This document shows, one piece after another, positions 1-7,672 of a stretch of DNA of 24,585 nt; within the stretch, counting starts at the first letter, position 1; each line of letters opens with the position of its first letter. The DNA comes from CAZPBO01 sp964584815. Its GTDB lineage: Bacteria > Planctomycetota > SKW154. The stretch covers positions 1 through 24,585 of the forward strand of contig CAZPBO010000036.1 of assembly GCA_964584815.1 (NCBI GenBank), written 5' to 3'. Below the pieces are notes generated by a model. That model had not been told where the DNA came from and did not search any database. It was given only the letters and a program-made list of their open reading frames with translations. The translations under genes were made by a program, and so were the position numbers.

Positions 1-3
1 AGG

Positions 4-684
4 TTGTTAAAGGAGCGATTGGAGAATGTGCGGGGAAAGATAAGGGATGCGGCGAGGAGAGCGGGGCGCGACGCCGCTGACATTCGGCTTATTGTTGTGA
101 CAAAAACTGTGGACGCGGATGTGATAGGAGCGCTGATACGGTGTGGTATTGCCGACATAGGAGAGAATTATGTGCAGCAGGCGGCGGCGAAGAAGGAAAG
201 TCTGCAGGATGCGGCAAAGGAGGTGAGATGGCATATGATAGGGCACCTGCAGCGCAACAAAGCCAAAAAAGCGGTGCAACTTTTTGACTGTGTTCATTCA
301 GTGGACAGCACGCGTTTGGCGGAAGAGTTGGGGAAGCGGTCGTCGGCGGCGGGGAAGATTCTGCCAGTTTTTGTTGAGGTGAAGACGAGCGAGGAGGCAA
401 CGAAATTTGGGATATCAGAGGAAGAGGCGCCGAAACTGGTGGAACATATATTAGGGGTGGGTGGTTTGAAGTTTGAGGGGTTGATGACGATGGCGCCGTT
501 CTTTGAGGACAGCGAGAAGGCGCGTCCCTATTTTGCGCGTTTAAGGAAGTTGTCAGAGCGTCTGGAGCGGGATTTTGGCATCGTCTGCAGGTTGAGCATG
601 GGGATGACGGCGGATTATGAGGTGGCGGTGGAGGAAGGTGCGACAGATGTGCGGATAGGGACGGCGATAGTTGGGGGGTTGTGA
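4..684 (+). CDS. yggS: YggS-family PLP-binding protein (PLP homeostasis protein)
   Basis: This is a single-domain alanine-racemase-fold protein that binds pyridoxal 5'-phosphate without known catalysis; the family is linked to vitamin B6 and amino-acid homeostasis in the cytoplasm. The expected motifs are all present in order: the PLP lysine in VVTKT (about residue 34), IGENYVQ, WHMIGHLQRNKAKK, HSVDS, VFVEVKTSEEATKFGI, GLMTMAP, and the C-terminal phosphate-binding segment LSMGMTADYEVAVEEG followed by TDVRIGTAIVG. At 226 residues the length is normal. The start used is TTG at position 4, which lines up with the usual family N-terminus. It lies at the window edge, so an upstream start or ribosome binding site cannot be checked. 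The stop overlaps the ATG of the next gene (TGATG), so this is the first visible gene of a + strand operon. Confidence 0.93.
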   Translation: MLKERLENVRGKIRDAARRAGRDAADIRLIVVTKTVDADVIGALIRCGIADIGENYVQQAAAKKESLQDAAKEVRWHMIGHLQRNKAKKAVQLFDCVHSVDSTRLAEELGKRSSAAGKILPVFVEVKTSEEATKFGISEEEAPKLVEHILGVGGLKFEGLMTMAPFFEDSEKARPYFARLRKLSERLERDFGIVCRLSMGMTADYEVAVEEGATDVRIGTAIVGGL

Positions 685-3296
685 TGGCGCTGTTGCTTGT
701 GGAGAGGGGACCACAGAAGGGTAAAGCGGTGAAGGTGGAGCAGGGGCGCGTGGTGCGTGTGGGGCGCGCGGCGGACTGTGACCTCGTCCTGACCGACCCG
801 CTCGTATCACGCCATCATTTTGAAGTGGAGGGACGGGACGGGGCGTTTTACATCCGCGACCCAGGCTCAACCAACGGCACATATCTGAACGGTGAGAAGG
901 TGAGCGGGGAGCAGGAGTTGCGGGTAGGGGACAGGATAGAGGTGGGGGACTGTCTTTTAACATTTATTCCACATGAGCGTTGGCGGAAACAGGATACAGT
1001 GACGGGTCAGACGGTGGCGGGTTATCTCATAACAGAACGCGTGGGTCGCGGCGGGATGGGAACAGTATATAAGGCGCTGCAGTTGAGCCTTGACAGGACG
1101 GTGGCGTTGAAGATACTCTCGCCGGAGTTGTGCAAGGATACAAAATTTGTGGAGATGTTTGTGAGGGAGGCACGGAGTGCGGGGCAACTGAACCATCCCA
1201 ACATAGTGCATGTATATGATGTGGGCAAGTGGCGAGACCTTTATTATTTGTCAATGGAGTTTATGGCGGGTGGTTCGGTGGCGGACTTGATAAGCAAGGA
1301 GAAGCGGCTGAAAGCGCGGCATGTGATACCGATGGCGATAGATGCGGCACGGGGGTTGGAGTACGCGGAGCAGCGGGGCATAGTCCACCGCGACATAAAA
1401 CCCGCCAATCTGATGCTGACAGAAGACGGGGTGGTGAAGATAGGGGACTTGGGGATAGCGCGGCGGGTGCCTCCTGGCGGTGCGATAAAGGAGGAGCGTC
1501 TGTGGGGCAGTCCTCTGTATATGGCGCCAGAACAGGCGCGTTGCGACAAAATAGACCACCGCGCCGATATATACGCACTTGGTGCCACCCTTTATCATAT
1601 GCTGGCAGGACACCCACCTTTCAGCGGCAAAACGCTCCCCGAGATAATCCACAAACAGATTAAGGAGAAACCCAAACCGCTCAAAGAAGCGGCGCCAGAT
1701 GTGCCAGAGCCCCTCTGCCAGGTCGTGGAGAAGATGCTTGAGAAGGAGCCCGACAAGCGATTTCAGTCAGCAAGTGAGGTGGTTGAGGCGCTTGAGGAGT
1801 TGAAGAAACGGGTGAGGGTAGCGCGTCCTGCTCTGACGGATAAGCAGGTGCACAGACGGTTGTTGCTTGTGGTGGGCGGGCTTGTTGCGGTGATTCTTGT
1901 GACGGTTGCGGTGGCGTTTTTGTCAAGCGCGATGATTCGTGCGCAAAGGAAACGGATGGAGAAGCGGCGCAAGGAGTTCGTCTCTGCGGTTAAGGATGTG
2001 CAAAATGAATGGGATGCAGGCTGCGCGGCAGACTATCCCTCCCCCGCGGCACGCATAAGAGCGTTGCGAACAAGATACCAATCCGCGGTCGGCTCGCTTA
2101 AAACCCTGCTTAAGAAGTTCGCAGATGTTCCCTATGCGAAGGAGCGGGTGGAGAAGACCAAACACGCCTTAATGAAGAGGCTGTCAGAGGAGGTAAGGCG
2201 GTTTGAGGAGCGTGGGATGTTGAGGTTGCGGGAGGCGCGGCGGTTCTGGGACAACCATAAAAGAAGTTTTGATGAAGCGGAAAGGCTGTTCCGCCTGGTG
2301 ATGAGGGAGTATGCTGGAAGCGAGGCGGCAAAGATAGCAAAGGAGATGGTGGATGCGGTGTCACGCGCGCGGGAGGCACACAAGAAGCGGCTTGAGGAGG
2401 CGGAGCGCTCTGCGGATGGTCTGATAAAAGAGGCGCGCAAATGCGTGGAGAAGGGCAAATTCCAGAAAGCAAGGACAATACTTGAGATGTTTCCCAAAGA
2501 GTATAGTGATACGCCGGCGATGGCGCGGATTAACGCGGAGATGGCGTCCCTGGTGCTGAAAGAACGGGAGGCTTTGGATAAGTTGAAGGAGGAAGTTCTG
2601 CGATTGTTGCGGGCGGGGAAATTGGAAGAAGCGGGGCGGATTATAGAGGAGCGGGAGCCCAACTTCGGGCTGGGAGATGCGCCGCGGATGTTCGCCCTGC
2701 TGCGCAGCCGTCTTGAAGAGGCGAAAAAGGCGCAGAAAGTGCAAGAACAGCAGCGTATGTTACGGCGCGATTCGGAGACTCTGGCGGGCGTCTGGGAGGA
2801 CGCACGAAGCCTGTGTGCCAAGTTCCGCCCTGATGATGCTGTTAACACGCTGCGTCGCGCTGAACTCCGCATTGAGACCCCCCAATATCGCCGCCTCGCC
2901 AGAATCGCAGCCCTCATCATCAACACTTGGCGCGACCACCACAAAGCCCTTATCGCCGCTATAAACAACGCTTCTCTCCGCAAAGAAGTGCGCCTCAAAA
3001 TCAAGCGCTCGGAAGGTCCTGTTGTTGCAGCAGACGAGCAGAGAGTCTTCATCCGTCTCGGAAACACACCCCAATCCCCTCAGACATCCTGTAAATGGCA
3101 AAACCTCACCGTCAAGGATATGCTTACGCTTTATGAGGCGATGGGCAGCGGCGCACAGGTTGAGTTGGGCAAAGCGGCGTTTCTGATACTCCGCGGGCTG
3201 GAATCTGATGCGGAGGCGAAACTTAACTCCATCAACGACCCTGCCCTTGCTCCAACCGTCAACCGCTTTAAGGAGTTTCTTAAGTGGTTGAAATAG
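684..3296 (+). CDS. FHA-domain transmembrane Ser/Thr protein kinase with large extracytoplasmic helical region
   Basis: This is a Hanks-type protein kinase fused to a phosphothreonine-reading FHA domain. The FHA domain covers about residues 20-95, with GR, SRHH and STNGTYLNG. The kinase domain runs from about residue 113 to 375 and has a GRGGMG glycine loop, VALK lysine (about 143), HRDIKPAN catalytic loop, metal-binding DLG in place of DFG, and APE. All catalytic residues are present, so it should be active. One membrane segment at about 393-415 (LLLVVGGLVAVILVTVAVAF) separates the kinase from about 450 highly charged helical, TPR-like or coiled-coil residues that should lie outside the membrane. 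The ATG at 684 overlaps the yggS stop; a GTG at 681 is directly upstream and in frame, but ATG is preferred. It overlaps yggU by 13 bases. Ligand and substrates are unknown; phosphorylated partners bound by its own FHA domain are likely. Confidence 0.92.
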   Translation: MALLLVERGPQKGKAVKVEQGRVVRVGRAADCDLVLTDPLVSRHHFEVEGRDGAFYIRDPGSTNGTYLNGEKVSGEQELRVGDRIEVGDCLLTFIPHERWRKQDTVTGQTVAGYLITERVGRGGMGTVYKALQLSLDRTVALKILSPELCKDTKFVEMFVREARSAGQLNHPNIVHVYDVGKWRDLYYLSMEFMAGGSVADLISKEKRLKARHVIPMAIDAARGLEYAEQRGIVHRDIKPANLMLTEDGVVKIGDLGIARRVPPGGAIKEERLWGSPLYMAPEQARCDKIDHRADIYALGATLYHMLAGHPPFSGKTLPEIIHKQIKEKPKPLKEAAPDVPEPLCQVVEKMLEKEPDKRFQSASEVVEALEELKKRVRVARPALTDKQVHRRLLLVVGGLVAVILVTVAVAFLSSAMIRAQRKRMEKRRKEFVSAVKDVQNEWDAGCAADYPSPAARIRALRTRYQSAVGSLKTLLKKFADVPYAKERVEKTKHALMKRLSEEVRRFEERGMLRLREARRFWDNHKRSFDEAERLFRLVMREYAGSEAAKIAKEMVDAVSRAREAHKKRLEEAERSADGLIKEARKCVEKGKFQKARTILEMFPKEYSDTPAMARINAEMASLVLKEREALDKLKEEVLRLLRAGKLEEAGRIIEEREPNFGLGDAPRMFALLRSRLEEAKKAQKVQEQQRMLRRDSETLAGVWEDARSLCAKFRPDDAVNTLRRAELRIETPQYRRLARIAALIINTWRDHHKALIAAINNASLRKEVRLKIKRSEGPVVAADEQRVFIRLGNTPQSPQTSCKWQNLTVKDMLTLYEAMGSGAQVELGKAAFLILRGLESDAEAKLNSINDPALAPTVNRFKEFLKWLK

Positions 3297-3595
3297 AAAA
3301 GGCATCTGATGGGGCGGCAATAGTGCCGCTTCTTGTGCGCGCCGGCAGCCGCAAAACACGCGTTCTTGGTGAGAAGAACGGGCGTCTGCTGGTGGAGGTG
3401 CGTCAAAAGGCTGAGGGTGGACGCGCCAACAGTGCTCTCATCCGCCTCCTCGCCAGAACCTTCGGACTCCCTGAAGATGGGGTTAAAATAGTGGACGGGC
3501 TGCGCTCAAAGCGCAAAAAGGTCCTTATCCGTCTCGCCCCCATCCGCATCACAGAAATGCTTGCTGACCTCACAGGAAAGGAGAGCGATGCTTGA
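3284..3595 (+). CDS. yggU: DUF167 / YggU family protein
   Basis: This small protein (103 residues) belongs to the DUF167 (YggU) family, whose molecular role is not firmly known. Family features visible are the strand-rich N-terminus VPLLVRAGSRKTRVLG, the segment LLVEVRQKAEGGRANSALI, which contains the conserved A-x-G-x-A-N core, LARTFGLPEDGVKIV, and the closing basic GLRSKRKKVLIRL. The GTG start at 3284 lies 9 bases after an AAGGAG and inside the last codons of the kinase gene. yggS and yggU are often neighbours in bacteria (with yggT), so their presence on either side of a kinase gene is notable. The last 8 bases overlap the proposed start of the next gene. Confidence 0.88.
   Translation: MVEIEKASDGAAIVPLLVRAGSRKTRVLGEKNGRLLVEVRQKAEGGRANSALIRLLARTFGLPEDGVKIVDGLRSKRKKVLIRLAPIRITEMLADLTGKESDA
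3577..3583 (+). promoter_or_regulatory. Ribosome binding site deciding the bioF-like start
   Basis: An AAAGGAG sits 4 bases before ATG 3588. The alternative upstream in-frame ATG at 3561 has no comparable site, so the shorter protein is preferred. Confidence 0.6.
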
Positions 3596-4754
3596 AGCAA
3601 GAATTTTGTCAATGCTTGAGGCTGCCAAAGAAGAAGGGCTTTTAAGAAGGGTGTTGGCGGTTGAGAGGCGCGGGCGGCTCATCCGCGCAGACGGCAGGGA
3701 GGTGGTCAACTTCGCGTCCAACGACTATTTGGGGCTGGCATTTGATGAGCAGGTGGTGGAGGCGATGAGGGAAGCGGCGCTGCGGGAAGGCGCATCCTCC
3801 ACCGCCAGCCGCCTTATCTGCGGCGACTCCCCCCAGTTGCGTTCCCTTGAAGAAAACCTTGCGGCTTTGAAGCACCGTCCTGCCGCGCTCGCGCTTCCGT
3901 CAGGCTACCACGCAAACATCGCCGCCATCACAACCCTCACCACACAAGGCGACTTTATACTCTCCGACCAGAACAACCACGCATCCATCATAGACGCCTG
4001 CCGTCTGTCCCGCGCCACCACCCTCATCTTCCGCCATAACGACGCACAGCATCTTGACCAACTCCTCTCCCAGACCAATGCCGACTCGCTGCGACTCGTG
4101 GTGACAGAAGGTGTCTTCAGCACGGACGGCGATATATGCGCGCTTGAGGATATAACGGCAGTGGTGCGGCGCCACAACGCCGTCCTGATGGTGGATGAAG
4201 CGCACTCCACAGGAACACTGCCTCCGCGGGGACGCGGCATTGAGGAGTTCTTCAATCTTGTTGGTTGTGTTGATGTTGTGATGGGGACTCTGGGCAAAGC
4301 GCTGGGGGTGCACGGCGGCTTTCTGAGCGGGTCTCCCGCACTTGTGGACATGCTGATAAATTATGGGCGCACGGGTATATACAGCACAGCGCTGCCGCCA
4401 CCTGTCGCCGCAGCAGCAGCAGAAGCCGCAAAACTCCTCCTCCATAAAGGCGAAAGCCTTATTGCAGAACTGCACAGCAATATTAAACTTCTTTCCCGTG
4501 CCCTTATGGAGCGAGGTTTGATAAATCAGGAGCCGCAAACACCGATAATTGCGGTGGTGGTTGGGGATGAGCGTCGCGCGGTTGCCGCAAGGGAGGCGCT
4601 CCTTGAGCGCGGTTTTCTTGTCGCCGCTTTAAGATATCCGACCGTTCCCAAAGGCGCCGCATCTTTAAGAATCTCCGTCTCGCGTTCGCATACCGAGCAG
4701 GATTTGGTAGAACTTTCCTCTGCAATCGCCCAGACACTTAAGGAGATAAAATAA
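3588..4754 (+). CDS. bioF: 8-amino-7-oxononanoate synthase-type alpha-oxoamine synthase
   Basis: This is a fold-type I PLP enzyme of the alpha-oxoamine synthase family, which condenses an acyl-CoA with an amino acid and releases CO2. In biotin synthesis the substrates are pimeloyl-thioester and alanine. Family signatures with start at 3588: FASNDYLGL (42-50), the PLP-stacking histidine in SDQNNHASIIDACRLSRA (His131), VDEAHSTGTLPPRGRG (Asp203, His206), and the PLP lysine in GTLGKALGVHGGFLSG (Lys237). The length of 388 residues matches BioF. Close relatives (glycine C-acetyltransferase, serine palmitoyltransferase-like enzymes) share these motifs, and no bioA, bioB or bioD lies in the window, so the substrate is not proven. 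It overlaps yggU by 8 bases and shares one base with the next gene, so it is co-transcribed. Confidence 0.85.
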   Translation: MLEARILSMLEAAKEEGLLRRVLAVERRGRLIRADGREVVNFASNDYLGLAFDEQVVEAMREAALREGASSTASRLICGDSPQLRSLEENLAALKHRPAALALPSGYHANIAAITTLTTQGDFILSDQNNHASIIDACRLSRATTLIFRHNDAQHLDQLLSQTNADSLRLVVTEGVFSTDGDICALEDITAVVRRHNAVLMVDEAHSTGTLPPRGRGIEEFFNLVGCVDVVMGTLGKALGVHGGFLSGSPALVDMLINYGRTGIYSTALPPPVAAAAAEAAKLLLHKGESLIAELHSNIKLLSRALMERGLINQEPQTPIIAVVVGDERRAVAAREALLERGFLVAALRYPTVPKGAASLRISVSRSHTEQDLVELSSAIAQTLKEIK

Positions 4755-6592
4755 TGGGAAACGGTGTGCAACAGGATGATGTCTATCTTGTTGACCTACT
4801 TCTTGGTCTGCTCAAGTGCTGGTGGAAGATAGCGTTGATAGGGATTGCGGGGGCGTTGGCGGGGGTCGGCATTGCGCTGGCTCTGCCGCAGGAGTATGAG
4901 GCAACAGGCACAGCCGTCATAGCGCCGCCCAAATTCCGCTCCCCTATGAAGCCCTCAATCCTGCCTGTTGAAGCCTACAAACAAATGTTGCTGACAGAAG
5001 GAGTCCTTGCAGAAGTTATAAGACGGCTCCCCCAAAAAAACGGTTTAAGGTTGAGGGACTTAAAAAGCGGCGCGGCGGTTCAAGCAGTGGAGATGGGAAA
5101 AGAGCATGCTCCTGCACTGGTTCTGAAAATGCGTCTTGACAACCCTCAAATGGCAGCCAGAGCGGTTGACGCCTGGCTTAAGGTCTTTCAAGAAATGGCT
5201 GTCCGTTTAACGACGACCCAGGCACAGCACACCGAGCGGTTCGTTCGGGAACAGTTTGAGTCGGCACGCAAACGCCTTTCCGACGCCGAAAAAAGACTCC
5301 ACGACTTTGACGCAAAACACAACATTGACCTGCTGAAAAAGACGCGCGCCGAAATAGTGGAACGCCTTTCGCGCAAAAAACTCGCCCTCCTTGAAAGCAA
5401 CTCCGCCCTACTCCGTCTTAAGCAGGAGGAGAAACTGCTCAAAGAGCGCTTGAAAGCATACCTTGTTGACGGCAACTGGGCGGGAACATTTGAAGGTGAA
5501 ATTCCTCCCGAGAAAGGTCTGGTTGGTGAGTTGCGGAGCCAGATAGCCGAAACCAAGAAGCGTTATGAACAAGCCAAGACAAGTTATGACAGGTTTCGTA
5601 AAGAGCACGACATAGAGGGGTTGGAAAATGAGGTGACGACATTGGCGGAGACACTGCGGCAACTGCGTGCGGAAAGCGACACATTGGCGGCAACACTCGC
5701 CGAAAAGGAAGCGTTTTTGAAATCACTTCAGGCGGCATTGAAGGGAGTACCAAAAACACAAATGGAGGTTCTGGCGCCCGAGAAGCAGGCGCTGTGGGAG
5801 GCGGTCCTTCGCGGCAAAGCGGAAAACATATCCAAACTAAGGCTGGTTTCGGAGAAGGAGTCCGAAACGCACAAGAAAATCCTGCTGCAGTCGCTTCTGG
5901 CAGCGGCGGATGTGGCGCGGCTCAAAGAACGGCTCTCAACCATATCCCACAGACTGCAAAAACTCTCAACCGAACACGCTGAAAAACAGGCTCTGCTTGC
6001 CGACCTTCGCCAGAGAAACGAAACCCTCCTCCAACGCCTGACTTCCGCCAAAAAGGAGTTCTTCTCCTTGTGGGAGGAGTTCTTAAGCCTTCAAGCACGC
6101 AGACGCCAACTTCTGGTGACAATCCGCCAGAAAGAGGATGAGATTAAAATGCTGGATGATGAGGTGAAAAACCTGTCATCAAACCTTGAAAACATAAGCA
6201 CCCAGATTGAGAACCTAACCCGTCAGCGAACAGTTTTGGAGCGAGAAGTTGAGGTTCTGAAAACGCCCTATGATATGCTGAAAGACCGTGTGGAGGAGGC
6301 GAGGCTTGCGCTTGCGGAACCGCCCGAAGATGTCAGGGTGGCGGTAAAGCCTGTTCCGCCTGACAAACCTGTATTCCCCCAGAAATGGCTCTTCGCGCTG
6401 GTAGGCGGAATACTGGGAATCTTTGGCGGCGGATTTGTGATGCTGCTGCTTGTGGCAAAGAGCCTCATTTCGCAAGGCGCAGCCCCAACTCCCGCGCCCG
6501 TTCCCTCACCGCCTCAAACTCCAACCAGTCAATCCCCTCCATCAACTCCCGATAACGCCTCGCCTGATAGCACGGACGATACTGCCCCATAA
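4754..6592 (+). CDS. Wzz-like polysaccharide co-polymerase / chain-length determinant with long coiled coil
   Basis: This inner-membrane protein has the topology of polysaccharide co-polymerases (Wzz/GNVR type), which set the length of surface polysaccharide. TM1 is at about residues 24-44 (WWKIALIGIAGALAGVGIAL), followed by a Wzz-like beta/helical start (PQEYEATGTAVIAPP). A very long coiled coil spans about 140-530, then comes a proline-rich pre-membrane segment (VKPVPPDKPVFPQKW) and TM2 at about 545-567. At 612 residues it is longer than simple Wzz proteins because of the coiled coil. There is no Walker A motif, so no fused tyrosine kinase. The ATG follows AGGAG by 8 bases. The last ~41 residues are Pro/Ser/Thr-rich and lie wholly antisense to the end of the convergent radical SAM gene. 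No glycosyltransferase or wza/wzx genes are adjacent. Confidence 0.82.
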   Translation: MGNGVQQDDVYLVDLLLGLLKCWWKIALIGIAGALAGVGIALALPQEYEATGTAVIAPPKFRSPMKPSILPVEAYKQMLLTEGVLAEVIRRLPQKNGLRLRDLKSGAAVQAVEMGKEHAPALVLKMRLDNPQMAARAVDAWLKVFQEMAVRLTTTQAQHTERFVREQFESARKRLSDAEKRLHDFDAKHNIDLLKKTRAEIVERLSRKKLALLESNSALLRLKQEEKLLKERLKAYLVDGNWAGTFEGEIPPEKGLVGELRSQIAETKKRYEQAKTSYDRFRKEHDIEGLENEVTTLAETLRQLRAESDTLAATLAEKEAFLKSLQAALKGVPKTQMEVLAPEKQALWEAVLRGKAENISKLRLVSEKESETHKKILLQSLLAAADVARLKERLSTISHRLQKLSTEHAEKQALLADLRQRNETLLQRLTSAKKEFFSLWEEFLSLQARRRQLLVTIRQKEDEIKMLDDEVKNLSSNLENISTQIENLTRQRTVLEREVEVLKTPYDMLKDRVEEARLALAEPPEDVRVAVKPVPPDKPVFPQKWLFALVGGILGIFGGGFVMLLLVAKSLISQGAAPTPAPVPSPPQTPTSQSPPSTPDNASPDSTDDTAP

Positions 6593-7337
6593 TGTTCACA
6601 AAGGTGTTAGAAGATATACGCCGCGCCAGAAACTCTACCACCTCCCGCGCTCCGCTCAATCCCTGCGGCAACACAAGATGCCGCACAAGTAATCCTCTTA
6701 CTGCAATCCCACCTTCAACCTCCAAATCGCCAACTTGATTGTGCATCTCCACAAGGTTGGCACGCAAAACATCCCAGTAGTCTTTCACCCCGGAGAACCT
6801 TTGCGCGGATGCATTATCGGCGTATTTTGCATCGGGCATATAAATCTCCACCCATCCGTTAAGCGCCTGCAACACTTCAATTGAGTCATAGCCGCCTGAG
6901 TTCCAGACAATCGGCACGCGCAAGCCCTTCTGCCGCGCGCGGATTATCGCACAAAGTATCGGCAACGCAAAATGGGTCGGACTTACAAAATTTATGTTAT
7001 GCGCACCCCGTGCCTCCAGCGCAAACATCAACCCCACCAAATCCTCCTCCGTCATCTCCTCCCCGCGCACCCGCTGACTTATGTCCCAGTTCTGGCAAAA
7101 AACACAGTGAAGATTGCAGCCTGAAAGGAAAATTGTTCCAGAGCCAAAACGCCCTACAAGCACGCGCTCCTCCCCGTAATGCAGGAATGCGGAGGCGACG
7201 ACGATTTTGTCGGCGACACGGCAGGCACCTACTTTACCCTCAAGTCTATGGGCGCCGCAGGCAACAGGACACATCCTGCAGCGCCGCATCACATCCGCCG
7301 CTATGTCCCTTGCATCCTCATAATCAAGCCTCCCCAC
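6465..7337 (-). CDS. PflX-like radical SAM protein (COG1313)
   Basis: This radical SAM enzyme resembles pyruvate formate-lyase activating enzymes of the uncharacterised COG1313/PflX group. The [4Fe-4S]/SAM motif CNLHCVFC is at residues 74-81 (C-x3-C-x2-C), within FLSGCNLHCVFCQNWDISQ. An N-terminal cysteine set (C20, C23, C27, C39 in CRMCPVACG and ACR) is typical of this group. Later family segments include NINFVSPTHF, WNSGGYDS, EIYMPDAKYAD, RHLVLPQG and NIMGQYRPCYQA. The substrate is unknown. The GTG start at 7337 lies behind a strong GGAGGAGGT and overlaps the zinc-ribbon gene by 14 bases. Its 3' end overlaps the convergent Wzz-like gene by 128 bases, and no terminator is visible between them. 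Confidence 0.88.
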   Translation of the reverse strand: MGRLDYEDARDIAADVMRRCRMCPVACGAHRLEGKVGACRVADKIVVASAFLHYGEERVLVGRFGSGTIFLSGCNLHCVFCQNWDISQRVRGEEMTEEDLVGLMFALEARGAHNINFVSPTHFALPILCAIIRARQKGLRVPIVWNSGGYDSIEVLQALNGWVEIYMPDAKYADNASAQRFSGVKDYWDVLRANLVEMHNQVGDLEVEGGIAVRGLLVRHLVLPQGLSGAREVVEFLARRISSNTFVNIMGQYRPCYQARRYRELMEGIDWLEFEAVRERARELGLRLAK

Positions 7338-7536
7338 CCACCTCCTCCTTCACCCGCCTCTTGAACTCCTCCCATACCGGTCCCCGAATCTTCGCCATAC
7401 CGCTGGGATGCCACGATATGCGCCACAGATAACCGCAATGCGGACATCTATACCGCTGCACCCCAGCAGGTATCTCTATACGCTTAAAGCAGTTCAAACA
7501 CCTCACCTGCCGCAATCTCTTCTCGGCTGTCCCCAT
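7324..7536 (-). CDS. Small zinc-ribbon protein
   Basis: A 70-residue protein with a clear zinc ribbon: CLNC at residues 13-16 and CPHC at 31-34, separated by a short beta stretch (FKRIEIPAGVQRYR). A tail ending in basic and acidic helix residues follows (EEFKRRVKEEVGGEA). No enzyme function can be assigned; similar small ribbons bind nucleic acid or partner proteins. ATG 7536 is chosen over GTG 7554 because a GGAGG lies 7 bases before it. It is first in a two-gene operon with the radical SAM gene, overlapping it by 14 bases, and is preceded by a good promoter. A link to the radical SAM protein is inference from position only. Confidence 0.75.
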   Translation of the reverse strand: MGTAEKRLRQVRCLNCFKRIEIPAGVQRYRCPHCGYLWRISWHPSGMAKIRGPVWEEFKRRVKEEVGGEA

Positions 7537-7543
7537 AGACAAT

Positions 7544-7548
7544 CCTCC
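7544..7548 (-). promoter_or_regulatory. Ribosome binding site of the zinc-ribbon gene
   Basis: GGAGG on the - strand, 7 bases from ATG 7536. It overlaps the alternative reading from GTG 7554, so it favours the 70-residue product. Confidence 0.6.
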
Positions 7549-7560
7549 ACGCACTCAAAA

Positions 7561-7589
7561 ATTTTACCATCAGTTCAGAAAGGAGGCAA
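7561..7589 (-). promoter_or_regulatory. Sigma70-like promoter for the zinc-ribbon/radical SAM operon
   Basis: On the - strand there is TTGCCT (7584-7589), exactly 17 bases, then TAAAAT (7561-7566) preceded by TGG, an extended -10. Transcription would start near 7554, giving a leader of about 18 bases that contains little more than the ribosome binding site. The same intergenic space must also hold the start signals for the divergent secreted-protein cluster; only a weak TATCAT (7639-7644) is visible for that direction. Confidence 0.5.
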
Positions 7590-7672
7590 GCCGCAGTTGC
7601 AAAAGCCTACACCGCCAACAATTCTCCCCAAGATTGCGTATCATATCAGCGAGTCGTTTTGGAGGGTCGGTT

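Noticed and set aside
2132..3067. Long antisense open frame (311 codons) opposite the FHA kinase
   Set aside because: Low-complexity Ser/Arg-rich translation, lies wholly opposite a well-supported kinase gene; a by-product of third-position composition.
3900..4538. Antisense open frame of 212 codons opposite bioF
   Set aside because: bioF motifs are complete in the sense strand; the antisense product is Cys/Gly/Val-rich with no family features.
5032..5041. Possible slippery heptamer A AAA AAC in the Wzz-like gene
   Set aside because: In the correct phase for a -1 shift, but the -1 frame stops after a few dozen codons, no supporting structure was evident, and the zero frame is clearly the real gene.
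4754..6592. Fused tyrosine kinase (BY-kinase) in the Wzz-like protein
   Set aside because: No Walker A/A' motifs or Tyr-rich tail; the C-terminus is only a Pro/Ser/Thr tail after TM2.
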